DNA of 64,000 nt from Castellaniella denitrificans (lineage in GTDB: Bacteria; Pseudomonadota; Gammaproteobacteria; Burkholderiales; Burkholderiaceae_B), in the NCBI RefSeq assembly GCF_042653765.1, contig NZ_JBHSEZ010000001.1:124001-188000 (forward strand). The letters run 5' to 3'. The number at the start of each line of letters is the position of its first letter. Within the stretch, counting starts at the first letter, position 1. Below, piece after piece: positions 1 to 7,736 of this stretch. The position numbers and the translations under genes are program-made. A model generated the notes under the pieces. It did no database searches. It had not been told where the DNA came from and saw nothing but the letters and a program-made list of their open reading frames with translations.

Positions 1-1894
1 CGATGGGCCGGCCGCGCGAATTGCGCGAGCCCTGGGGCACTTCCCAGACCTTGAGCCAGTAGACGCGGCCCCGGTCGGAGAAGCACAGCAGGTAGTCGTG
101 CGTGTTGGCGATGAAGAGCTGGTCGATCCAGTCGTCTTCCTTGGTGGCGGTGGCCTGCTTGCCGCGGCCGCCGCGCTTCTGGGACCGGTATTCGGACAGC
201 GGCTGGCTCTTGATGTAGCCGCTGCGCGACAGCGTCACCACCATGTCCATGGGCGTGATGAGGTCCTCGGTCTCGAGCTCGGTGGCGTTGTATTCGATTT
301 CCGAGCGGCGCCGGTCGTTGCTGGCGTTGGAGAATTCGGCGCGGATCGCCTGGAGTTCGTCGCCGATGATCGCGGTGACCCGTTCGGGACGGGCCAGGAT
401 GTCCAGCAGGTCGGCGATGGTTTCCATGATCTCGCGGTATTCGCCGACGATCTTGTCCTGCTCCAGGCCGGTCAGGCGCTGCAGGCGCATGTTCAGGATT
501 TCCTGGGCCTGGACTTCGGACAGGCGGTACTGACCGTCGGCCTGCAGGCCGAAATGCGCCTCCAGGCCGTCCGGGCGGTAGGCCGCGCGCCCGCCCGAGG
601 CGACGTTGCCGTCGGCGCGTTCGAGCATTTCGCGCACCAGGGACGAATCCCAGCTACGGTCCATCAGGGCCTGGCGCGCCACCGGCGGGGTGGGCGCGGC
701 CTTGATGATGGCGATGAAATCGTCGATGTTGGCCAGGGCCACCGCCAGGCCTTCCAGCACGTGGCCGCGCTCGCGGGCCTTGCGCAGTTGGAAGATGGTG
801 CGGCGGGTGACGACTTCCCTGCGGTGCTGGAGGAAGTACTGCACCATCTGCTTCAGGTTCAGCAGGCGCGGCTGGCCGTCGACCAGCGCCACCATGTTCA
901 TGCCGAAGGTTTCCTGCAGCTGGGTGTTCTTGTAGAGGTTGTTCAGGACGACCTCGGGGACCTCGCCGCGCTTGAGCTCGATGACCAGGCGCATGCCGTC
1001 CTTGTCCGATTCGTCGCGGATGTCGGAGATGCCCTCGATCTTCTTTTCGTTGACCAGCTCGGCGATGCGTTCCTGCAGGGATTTCTTGTTCACCTGATAG
1101 GGAATGGCATCGACGATGATCGCCTGGCGGTTGCCGCGCTCCATGTCCTCGAAGTGGACCTTGGCGCGCATGATCACCCGCCCGCGCCCGGTGCGGTAGC
1201 CCTCGCGCACGCCGGACATGCCGTAGATGATGCCGCCGGTGGGGAAATCCGGCGCGGGGATGCGTTCGATCAGCTCGTCGACGGTGCAGTCGGGATTGCG
1301 CAGGCAGTACAGGCAGCCCTCGACGACCTCGGACAGGTTGTGCGGGGGGATGTTGGTCGCCATGCCCACCGCGATCCCGGCGCTGCCGTTGACCAGCAGG
1401 TTCGGCAGGCGCGACGGCAGCAGCAGGGGTTCCTGCTCGCTGCCGTCGTAGTTCGGGCCGAAGTCCACGGTTTCCTGGTCGATGTCGGCCAGCAGCTCGT
1501 GGGCGATCTTCGACAGTCGGACTTCGGTGTAGCGCATGGCCGCCGCATTGTCGCCGTCGATCGAGCCGAAGTTGCCCTGGCCGTCGACCAGCATGTAGCG
1601 CAGCGAGAAATCCTGGGCCATGCGCACGATGGTGTCGTAGACCGCGGAATCGCCGTGAGGGTGGTATTTACCGATCACGTCCCCGACGATGCGCGCGGAC
1701 TTCTTATAGGCGCGGTTCCAGTCGTTGTTCAGTTCGTGCATGGCGAACAACACCCGCCGGTGCACGGGCTTGAGCCCGTCGCGCACGTCCGGCAGGGCGC
1801 GACCCACGATCACGCTCATCGCGTAATCCAGGTAGCTGCGCCGCATTTCGTCTTCGAGCGAAATGGGCAGCGTCTCTTTGGCGAAAGAATCCAT
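1..1894 (-). CDS. gyrA: DNA gyrase subunit A, N-terminal 631 residues (3' end outside window)
   Basis: ATP-dependent type II topoisomerase subunit that cuts and rejoins DNA to introduce negative supercoils, working as A2B2 with GyrB. Read from the ATG at 1894, the protein starts MDSFAKETLPISLEDEMRRS and contains the quinolone-determining stretch HPHGDSAVYD and the catalytic tyrosine context AAMRYTEVRL. The serine and aspartate at the usual quinolone-resistance positions (E. coli 83 and 87) are both wild type. The reading frame is open to base 1, so roughly the last quarter of the gene is missing from the window. It is transcribed away from ompA. Confidence 0.97.
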   Translation of the reverse strand, partial: MDSFAKETLPISLEDEMRRSYLDYAMSVIVGRALPDVRDGLKPVHRRVLFAMHELNNDWNRAYKKSARIVGDVIGKYHPHGDSAVYDTIVRMAQDFSLRYMLVDGQGNFGSIDGDNAAAMRYTEVRLSKIAHELLADIDQETVDFGPNYDGSEQEPLLLPSRLPNLLVNGSAGIAVGMATNIPPHNLSEVVEGCLYCLRNPDCTVDELIERIPAPDFPTGGIIYGMSGVREGYRTGRGRVIMRAKVHFEDMERGNRQAIIVDAIPYQVNKKSLQERIAELVNEKKIEGISDIRDESDKDGMRLVIELKRGEVPEVVLNNLYKNTQLQETFGMNMVALVDGQPRLLNLKQMVQYFLQHRREVVTRRTIFQLRKARERGHVLEGLAVALANIDDFIAIIKAAPTPPVARQALMDRSWDSSLVREMLERADGNVASGGRAAYRPDGLEAHFGLQADGQYRLSEVQAQEILNMRLQRLTGLEQDKIVGEYREIMETIADLLDILARPERVTAIIGDELQAIRAEFSNASNDRRRSEIEYNATELETEDLITPMDMVVTLSRSGYIKSQPLSEYRSQKRGGRGKQATATKEDDWIDQLFIANTHDYLLCFSDRGRVYWLKVWEVPQGSRNSRGRPI

Positions 1895-2377
1895 GGCGTA
1901 TCCGAAAAACCTTTCAGGCTTGAATGACTGGACCGGACGGCGCCCGGAGCGACGGACCGCGAATCGCGTCCCCCCGGACGAGTCGCGCATGCCCGACCCG
2001 CCTGGAGGGTTGCCCGTCTACCCGGCACCCTGGCCAATCGGTGATTCTATCATTCGCTCCACGGCTCCGGCCGGGCGGCGACGGCGGGCGGCGCCGCGCC
2101 CCGAAGCCGGCATCCGGACCGCCGGGCCGGCCTGGATGTTGCGAAAAGCCTACACCCGGCCGCGTCCATTCGTGTAAAACACGCCCAGAGGGGGCACGAA
2201 GGGATTTGTGCTTAACCCGGCGGGGGAAAATGCCTTAAGATTTCGCCTAACACGCATGAAACCCAGCGCAACTCTGAGCATTCCAACTCGACATTGCTAT
2301 ACTGGAAGCGTTCTTTCGATATGCGGCGGGGGTTCGCTGCGGTCACTTTCAAGCATCATGCTCAAACGAGGAGAAAC
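1895..2377. other. gyrA/ompA divergent intergenic region
   Basis: A 483-base stretch without a convincing gene. It must hold the promoters of two strongly expressed divergent genes. On the ompA side, TATACT at 2298-2303 is a plausible -10, but no good -35 sits 16-18 bases upstream, so the promoter is only tentative. The ompA leader would be about 70 bases. The central part (about 1920-2150) is very GC-rich and short frames through it look like noise. Confidence 0.5.
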
Positions 2378-2947
2378 ATGAACAAACCCTCCAAAATCGC
2401 TATTGGACTCGCCATCGCTGCCATGGCCGCCGTCGGCACCGCCTCGGCTTCCGACAACTGGACCGGCGTGGACGGCACCGTCTGGAAGGACGCGAGCGGC
2501 CAGAACTGCTGGCGTGATGCGTTCTGGACGCCTGCCACCGCCGCCGAAGGCTGCGGCAAGCCCGTCGCCGAAGCGCCCGTCGTCGCCCCGACCGCCAGCA
2601 AGGTCGTCCTGAACGCCGACACCTTCTTCGACTTCGACAAGTCCACCCTGAAGCCCGAAGGCAAGCAAGTGCTGGACCAAGTCGCCCAGCAAGCCGACTC
2701 GATCAACCTGGAAACGGTCATCGCCACCGGCCACACCGACTCCATCGGCACCGAAGCCTACAACCAGAAGCTGTCCGAACGCCGCGCCAACACGGTCAAG
2801 CAATACCTGATCAGCAAGGGCGTGCCGGCCGACCGCATCTACGCCGAAGGCAAGGGCGAACTGCAACCCATCGCGTCCAACAAGACCCGCGAAGGCCGCG
2901 CTCAGAACCGCCGCGTGGAAATCGAAATCGTCGGTACCCGCAAGTAA
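2378..2947 (+). CDS. ompA: OmpA family outer membrane/peptidoglycan-binding protein
   Basis: A 189-residue exported protein. The start at 2378 is chosen because a strong GAGGAG ribosome site ends four bases upstream and the protein then begins with a signal peptide (MNKPSKIAIGLAIAAMAAVG, cleaved near ASA-S). A short Trp/Cys-containing N-terminal segment (DNWTGVDGTVW, NCWRDAFWTP) is followed by a C-terminal OmpA/MotB peptidoglycan-binding domain with FFDFDKSTLKPEG, TGHTDSIGTEAYNQKLSERR and the final NRRVEIEIVG. There is no N-terminal beta barrel of the E. coli OmpA type. Length and layout match the short OmpA of Bordetella. It tethers the outer membrane to peptidoglycan. A strong terminator follows. 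Confidence 0.93.
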   Translation: MNKPSKIAIGLAIAAMAAVGTASASDNWTGVDGTVWKDASGQNCWRDAFWTPATAAEGCGKPVAEAPVVAPTASKVVLNADTFFDFDKSTLKPEGKQVLDQVAQQADSINLETVIATGHTDSIGTEAYNQKLSERRANTVKQYLISKGVPADRIYAEGKGELQPIASNKTREGRAQNRRVEIEIVGTRK

Positions 2948-2993
2948 TCTCGCAGGCCGCACGAAGCCGCCGCGCCCCGCGCGCGGCGGATAC

Positions 2994-3022
2994 AATAGGG
3001 CTCCGTTCAACGGAGCCCTATT
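2994..3022 (+). terminator. Rho-independent terminator after ompA
   Basis: Perfect 12-bp inverted repeat AATAGGGCTCCG / CGGAGCCCTATT with a 5-base loop (TTCAA), followed by CTTTTC. It lies 46 bases after the ompA stop and 29 bases before ubiG, so it should separate ompA transcription from the ubiG-gph unit. Confidence 0.85.
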
Positions 3023-3051
3023 CTTTTCTGGAGCCTTCTGGAGCCCGCCCC

Positions 3052-3759
3052 ATGCATGCAGCCAACGCCGATCCGGCGGAACTCGACAAATTCAGCGCAT
3101 TCGCCTCCAGCTGGTGGGACCCGCAGGGCGAACTGAAGACCCTGCACGACATCAACCCCCTGCGCCTGGACTGGATCCGCACCCAGGCCGGCGCCCTGGA
3201 CGGCCTGCGGGCGCTGGACGTGGGCTGCGGCGGCGGCCTGCTGGCCGAGGCCATGGCGGCCGAAGGCGCCCGCGTCACGGGCATCGACCTGGCCAAGCAA
3301 TCCCTGCAGATCGCGCGCCTGCACGGCCACGAATCGGGCGTCCAGGTCCAGTACGAATGCGCCAGCGCCGAAGACTACGCGCAACGGCAGGCCGGCCAGT
3401 TCGACCTCGTCACCTGCATGGAACTGCTGGAACACGTGCCCGATCCGGCCTCGGTCGTCGGCGCCTGCGCCCGGCTGGTCCGCCCGGGCGGCCTGGTGTG
3501 CTTTTCCACCCTGAACCGCAATCCGAAGTCCTTCCTGCTGGCCATCGTGGCGGCCGAATACGTGATGCGGATGCTGCCCCGGGGTACCCACAGCTACGAA
3601 CACTTCATCACCCCCAGCGAACTCGCCGCCGCCGCGCGCGCGGCGGGGCTGGAAGTCGTCGGACTGTCCGGCATGGGCTACCAGCCCCTGACCCGGCGCT
3701 ACAGCCTGACCACGGACACCGGCGTCAACTACCTGATGGCCGCGCGGCGCCCCGAATGA
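3052..3759 (+). CDS. ubiG: Ubiquinone biosynthesis O-methyltransferase
   Basis: A 235-residue SAM-dependent methyltransferase catalysing both O-methylation steps of ubiquinone synthesis at the inner membrane. The family N-terminus is seen (ELDKFSAFASSWWDPQGE, LHDINPLRLDWI), then motif I DVGCGGGLLAEAMA near residues 56-67, the acidic GIDLAK loop, and MELLEHVPDP typical of UbiG. Length is normal. The stop codon overlaps the start of gph (ATGA), which indicates co-translation. A terminator separates it from ompA. Confidence 0.96.
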   Translation: MHAANADPAELDKFSAFASSWWDPQGELKTLHDINPLRLDWIRTQAGALDGLRALDVGCGGGLLAEAMAAEGARVTGIDLAKQSLQIARLHGHESGVQVQYECASAEDYAQRQAGQFDLVTCMELLEHVPDPASVVGACARLVRPGGLVCFSTLNRNPKSFLLAIVAAEYVMRMLPRGTHSYEHFITPSELAAAARAAGLEVVGLSGMGYQPLTRRYSLTTDTGVNYLMAARRPE

Positions 3760-4445
3760 CCATGCCGCACCGCCTCGTCCTGTTCGATTTCGACGGCACC
3801 CTGGCCGACACGGCGCCGGACCTGGCCGCCGCCGCCAACCGCCAGCGCCACTACCGGGGCCTGCCCCCCCTGCCCTACGAGGCCCTGCGGCCGCACGCCT
3901 CGCACGGCGCGCGAGGCCTGCTCAAGGCCGCCCTGGACCTGGATGCCCGGTCGGGGGAATACGAAGCCGCCCGGCAACGGTTCCTGCGCGACTATGCCGA
4001 AGCCATGCTGGTGCGCACCCGGCTGTTCCCGGGCATCCCCGAACTGCTCGACCTGCTGGGCGGCCAGTCCTACGGCTGGGGCATCGTGACCAACAAGGTC
4101 GAATCGCTGGCCCTGCCCATCGTGCGCCACCTGGGCCTGCAGGACCGCTGCCTGGTGACGGTGGGCGGCGACACCACCCCGCACACCAAGCCGCATCCGG
4201 AACCGCTGCTGCACGCGGCCCGCGAGGCCGGCGTCGCGCCCGAACACTGCATCTACATCGGCGACGACGAGCGCGACATCGTGGCCGGCCAGTCGGCCGG
4301 CATGGCGACCGTGGCCGCCGCCTACGGCTATTGTTCGCTGGACGATCCGGCCCGCTGGGGCGCCGACGCGATCGCCGACACCCCGGCGGATCTCTGGCCC
4401 CTCATCGAACGCTGGGTGGCGGGCGGCCTGAACCGGCGGCAGTGA
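3756..4445 (+). CDS. gph: Phosphoglycolate phosphatase-like HAD hydrolase
   Basis: A 229-residue HAD-superfamily phosphatase. Motif I is DFDGTLADTAPDL with both catalytic aspartates, motif II is IVTNK, a lysine lies in HTKPHPEP, and motif IV is IGDDERD. The cap is the small helical type of the Gph/NagD-like group. The gene overlaps ubiG by four bases, an arrangement common in betaproteobacteria. The likely role is dephosphorylating 2-phosphoglycolate; the exact substrate cannot be proved from sequence. A second in-frame ATG two codons later (3762) is an equally possible start. Confidence 0.88.
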   Translation: MTMPHRLVLFDFDGTLADTAPDLAAAANRQRHYRGLPPLPYEALRPHASHGARGLLKAALDLDARSGEYEAARQRFLRDYAEAMLVRTRLFPGIPELLDLLGGQSYGWGIVTNKVESLALPIVRHLGLQDRCLVTVGGDTTPHTKPHPEPLLHAAREAGVAPEHCIYIGDDERDIVAGQSAGMATVAAAYGYCSLDDPARWGADAIADTPADLWPLIERWVAGGLNRRQ

Positions 4446-4484
4446 GCCGCGCGTCATCCACTTCACGCTACCCGAAGGAACTCC

Positions 4485-5474
4485 ATGGCTATACACACGA
4501 TCCGCGTCGGCATCGCCGGCTACGGCAACCTGGGACGCGGCGCCCTGGCGGCCCTGACCCGCTGCCCCGACATGCGCCTGGCCGGGGTCTTCACGCGCCG
4601 CGACCCGGCCTCGCTGCGCCTGCCGGACCCCGCGACACCCGTCCTGCCCCTGGACGAGGCCGCCGCGCACCGCGACGACATCGACGTCATGATCCTGTGC
4701 GGCGGTTCCAAGGACGACCTGCCCGCCCAGGGCCCCGAGCTGGCGCGGTGGTTCACGACGGTGGACAGCTACGACACCCACGCCCGGATTCCCCGATACT
4801 TCGAAGCCATGGACGCCGCCGCCCGCGCGCACGGCAACCTGTCCGTCATCGCGGTGGGCTGGGACCCGGGCCTGTTCTCGATCAACCGCCTGGTGGGCGA
4901 GGCCATCCTGCCGGCCGGCGCCACCTACACGTTCTGGGGCAAGGGCCTGAGCCAGGGGCATTCGGACGCCATCCGGCGCGTGCCCGGCGTGCGGGCCGGG
5001 GTGCAGTACACGATTCCGGTCCCCGAAGCGGTGGCGCGCGTGCGCGCGGGCGAGCAGCCCACGCTCTCGACCCGTGAAAAGCACCGACGCGAATGCCACG
5101 TGGTACTGGAACCGGGCGCCGACCCCCGCGAGGTCGAGCAGGCCATCGTCGCCATGCCCGACTATTTCGCCGACTACGACACCACGGTGCATTTCATCGA
5201 CGAGGCCACGCTGGCCCGCGAGCATGCCGGCATGCCGCACGGCGGCTTCGTGATCCGCAGCGGGCAGACGGCCGCCGCCGAGAACCAGGTGATGGAATTC
5301 TCGCTGAAGCTCGACAGCAACCCGGCCTTCACGTCCAGCGTGCTGGTGGCCTACGCGCGCGCCGCCTGGCGAATGAAGTCGGCCGGGGAGACCGGCGCGC
5401 GCACCGTGTTCGACGTGGCCCCCGGCCTGCTGTCGCCCCGGTCGCCCGAGGCCCTGCGCAAGGCGCTGCTGTAG
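4485..5474 (+). CDS. ddh: meso-Diaminopimelate D-dehydrogenase
   Basis: A 329-residue NADP-dependent oxidoreductase. An N-terminal Rossmann motif (RVGIAGYGNLGRGALAAL) is followed by the family-specific segments GWDPGLFSINR and WGKGLSQGHSDAIRRVPGV, the latter matching the substrate pocket of meso-DAP dehydrogenases. The enzyme reductively aminates tetrahydrodipicolinate to meso-diaminopimelate in one step, giving lysine and peptidoglycan precursor, and works in reverse in catabolism. It starts at an ATG preceded by GAAGGAA. The window also encodes dapB, so the substrate-forming step is present. No other lysine gene is adjacent. Confidence 0.93.
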   Translation: MAIHTIRVGIAGYGNLGRGALAALTRCPDMRLAGVFTRRDPASLRLPDPATPVLPLDEAAAHRDDIDVMILCGGSKDDLPAQGPELARWFTTVDSYDTHARIPRYFEAMDAAARAHGNLSVIAVGWDPGLFSINRLVGEAILPAGATYTFWGKGLSQGHSDAIRRVPGVRAGVQYTIPVPEAVARVRAGEQPTLSTREKHRRECHVVLEPGADPREVEQAIVAMPDYFADYDTTVHFIDEATLAREHAGMPHGGFVIRSGQTAAAENQVMEFSLKLDSNPAFTSSVLVAYARAAWRMKSAGETGARTVFDVAPGLLSPRSPEALRKALL

Positions 5475-5612
5475 GCGGCGGGCAGGCGCCCCCTCCGGCG
5501 GGAAGGCCGGCGCCGACCGGCGCCCCGAGGCCCCCGGCGGCGCGCTTTCCTCGTGCTTGCCTGCGGCCGCCCCGCACACTACCATGCCAAAAACACTATT
5601 CAGGAGTCAACA

Positions 5613-6629
5613 ATGACGCAGCCTTCCTTCGACCGCAGGGATTTCCTGAAACTGGCCGGTGCCGCCGCGCTGCCCGGCCTGCCGGCCTGGGCGCACGCCG
5701 CCGACGCCGCCGCCCGGGCCGAGGGCAAGGCCACGTTCTTCGCCAACATCACCTCCGTGCAGCCCATCATGGATGCCTTCCAGAAGGCGACCGGCATCCA
5801 GGGCGAATATTCGCGGATCTCCAGTTCCAAGTTCATCCCCACCCTGCTGACCGAGGCCGCCGCTGGCAAGCTGACGGCGGACGTGGTGCAGGCTCCCCTG
5901 CCGATGCTGGAACTCCTGAAGGAACAGGGCATCCTGGCCCCCTACCGGTCCCCGGCCGCCCAGGGCTACCCGGACTGGGCCACCAAGGACGAGCACATCA
6001 CCCTGTTCGGGGTGGAATACGTCTCCTACCTGTACAACACCCAGCACGTCCAGGCCGCCGACGCGCCCAAGCGCTACCAGGACCTGGGCGACCCGAAATG
6101 GCGCGGCCAAATCGTGATGGCCAACCCGTCCAGCCACGCCTCGACGATTTCCTGGCTGGTCGGACTCAAGGAGCAGGTCTTCGCCTCGGAAGACGAATGG
6201 ATGCAGTTCGTCAAGGCGCTGGCGGCCAACCAGCCCATGTTCGTGGCCTCGTTCGGTCCGACGCCGGCGCCCATCGAAAGCGGCGAAAAGCGCATCGCCA
6301 TTTCCATGCCCAAGTACATCGTCACCAAGGCTCCCGCGCCGCTGGCCTGGGGCCCGCTGTCCGGGCCGCTGCTGGGCTCGGCCCGCGCCATCGCCGTCAC
6401 GGCCAAGGCGCCGCGCCCGGCCGCCGCGCGCGCCTTAGTGGACTACTGGCTGGGCCGCGAGGCCATGTCGCTGCTGGCCAGGGACGTGGGCGAATACGTG
6501 CTGGCCCCGGGCGTGCATCCCCCGATCCCGGGCATCGACCAGGTCCAGGTCAAGCCCGTGCGAGACCTCTCCGACCAGGAACTGCAACGCTGGGGGCGCG
6601 AGTTCGGCAAGCTGTTCGGCGCCCGCTGA
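5613..6629 (+). CDS. ABC transporter periplasmic binding protein, Tat-exported (iron/small-molecule type)
   Basis: A 338-residue solute-binding protein of the Fe(III)/putrescine-type extracellular family 1. The start at 5613 follows an AGGAG site and gives a twin-arginine signal (FDRRDFLKLAGAAALPGLPA ending near AHA). The mature part has typical type II fold segments such as KATFFANITSVQPIMDAF, VEYVSYLYNT and KWRGQIVMANP. It is followed by its ATPase and permease, so the three form one importer operon. The ligand is not readable from sequence: ferric iron, phosphonates and polyamines are all possible, and no Fur-box-like sequence was seen upstream. Confidence 0.85.
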   Translation: MTQPSFDRRDFLKLAGAAALPGLPAWAHAADAAARAEGKATFFANITSVQPIMDAFQKATGIQGEYSRISSSKFIPTLLTEAAAGKLTADVVQAPLPMLELLKEQGILAPYRSPAAQGYPDWATKDEHITLFGVEYVSYLYNTQHVQAADAPKRYQDLGDPKWRGQIVMANPSSHASTISWLVGLKEQVFASEDEWMQFVKALAANQPMFVASFGPTPAPIESGEKRIAISMPKYIVTKAPAPLAWGPLSGPLLGSARAIAVTAKAPRPAAARALVDYWLGREAMSLLARDVGEYVLAPGVHPPIPGIDQVQVKPVRDLSDQELQRWGREFGKLFGAR

Positions 6630-6643
6630 ACCCGGCGCCCGCC

Positions 6644-7729
6644 ATGGAAATCCGCATCGAAGGCCTGTGCAAGACCTACCGGTCCGAAGGCCGCACCGTC
6701 GCCGCCCTGGACCACGTCGACCTGACCATCCCGGCCAACGAGATCTTCACCCTGCTGGGCCCCAGCGGCTGCGGCAAGACGACGCTGCTGCGCTGCATCG
6801 TCGGCCTGGAAACCCCGGACGCCGGCGAAATCCGCATCGGCGACGATGTCGTCTGGTCGTCCGAACGCCGCATCGCCGTGCCCACCGAGAAGCGCGGCCT
6901 GGGCATGGTGTTCCAGACCTACGCCATCTGGCCGCACATGTCGGTCTTCGACAACATCGCCTATCCGCTGCAGGTGCGCGGCACGCCCCGGGCGCAGATC
7001 CGCGAGAAGGTCGCCCGGGCGCTGGAATTCGTCCAGCTGCGCGGTGTCGAGCGGCAGCCCGCCACGCGCCTGTCGGGCGGCCAGCAGCAGCGCGTGGCCC
7101 TGGCCCGCGCCCTGGTGGCCGAACCGCGCGTCATCCTGTTCGACGAGCCGCTGTCCAACCTGGACGCCAAGCTGCGCGAGGAAACCCGCAAGCTGCTGCG
7201 CCGCTTCCTCGGCGAACTCGGCATCACCGCCCTGTACGTCACCCACGACCGGGTCGAGGCCCTGGCCCTGTCGCACACGATCGCCGTGATGCAGGCCGGG
7301 CGCGTGATCGAGACCGGCACGCCGCAGCACATGTACTTCGACGCGCGGCACCGCTACGTGGCGGATTTCATCGGCCGGGCCAACCAGTTCCCAGCCATCG
7401 TCCGCAACCGCGAGAACGACTGCACGCTGGCGCGCTGCGGCCTGGGCACGATCCACTGCCAGGCCCGCGACCTGCCGGAAGGCGCCGAGGCCACGCTGTG
7501 CATCCGGCCGGAATTCATCCGCGTCACGCGCCATGAGGTCGGTCCGGGCTTCAACGTCATCGAAGGCACGATCGAATCCATGGAATTCGTCGGCGAGGTC
7601 TACGAGGCCGAGATCCGCGTCAACGACGAACGGCTGCTGGCGCGCATCGATCCGGACGTGCAGGCCGCGCCGGGCGAACGCGTCGAAATCCGCCTGGATC
7701 CGGCTCACTGCCTGCTGCTGAGCGCCTGA
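6644..7729 (+). CDS. ABC transporter ATP-binding protein (FbpC/PotA-like)
   Basis: A 361-residue nucleotide-binding subunit energising the adjacent importer. Walker A GPSGCGKT lies at about residues 39-46, the Q-loop is MVFQTYAIWPHMSV, the signature is LSGGQQQR, Walker B is VILFDEP, and the switch histidine is in YVTHDRVEA (normally YVTHDQ, here Arg for Gln). A C-terminal TOBE-like region with ECIRPE-type sequence (LCIRPEFIRV) follows, as in FbpC and PotA subunits. It starts 14 bases after the binding-protein stop, and the permease starts 7 bases after its own stop. Confidence 0.9.
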   Translation: MEIRIEGLCKTYRSEGRTVAALDHVDLTIPANEIFTLLGPSGCGKTTLLRCIVGLETPDAGEIRIGDDVVWSSERRIAVPTEKRGLGMVFQTYAIWPHMSVFDNIAYPLQVRGTPRAQIREKVARALEFVQLRGVERQPATRLSGGQQQRVALARALVAEPRVILFDEPLSNLDAKLREETRKLLRRFLGELGITALYVTHDRVEALALSHTIAVMQAGRVIETGTPQHMYFDARHRYVADFIGRANQFPAIVRNRENDCTLARCGLGTIHCQARDLPEGAEATLCIRPEFIRVTRHEVGPGFNVIEGTIESMEFVGEVYEAEIRVNDERLLARIDPDVQAAPGERVEIRLDPAHCLLLSA

Positions 7730-7736
7730 AGCCGCC

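Noticed and set aside
1621..1680. Possible fluoroquinolone-resistance changes in gyrA
   Set aside because: The Ser and Asp at the resistance positions are both wild type (HGDSAVYD).
98..1927. A 609-codon open frame on the plus strand antisense to gyrA
   Set aside because: High GC leaves antisense frames open. It has no family motif, is His/Gly/Val/Asp-rich, and lies exactly opposite the well-matched gyrA frame.
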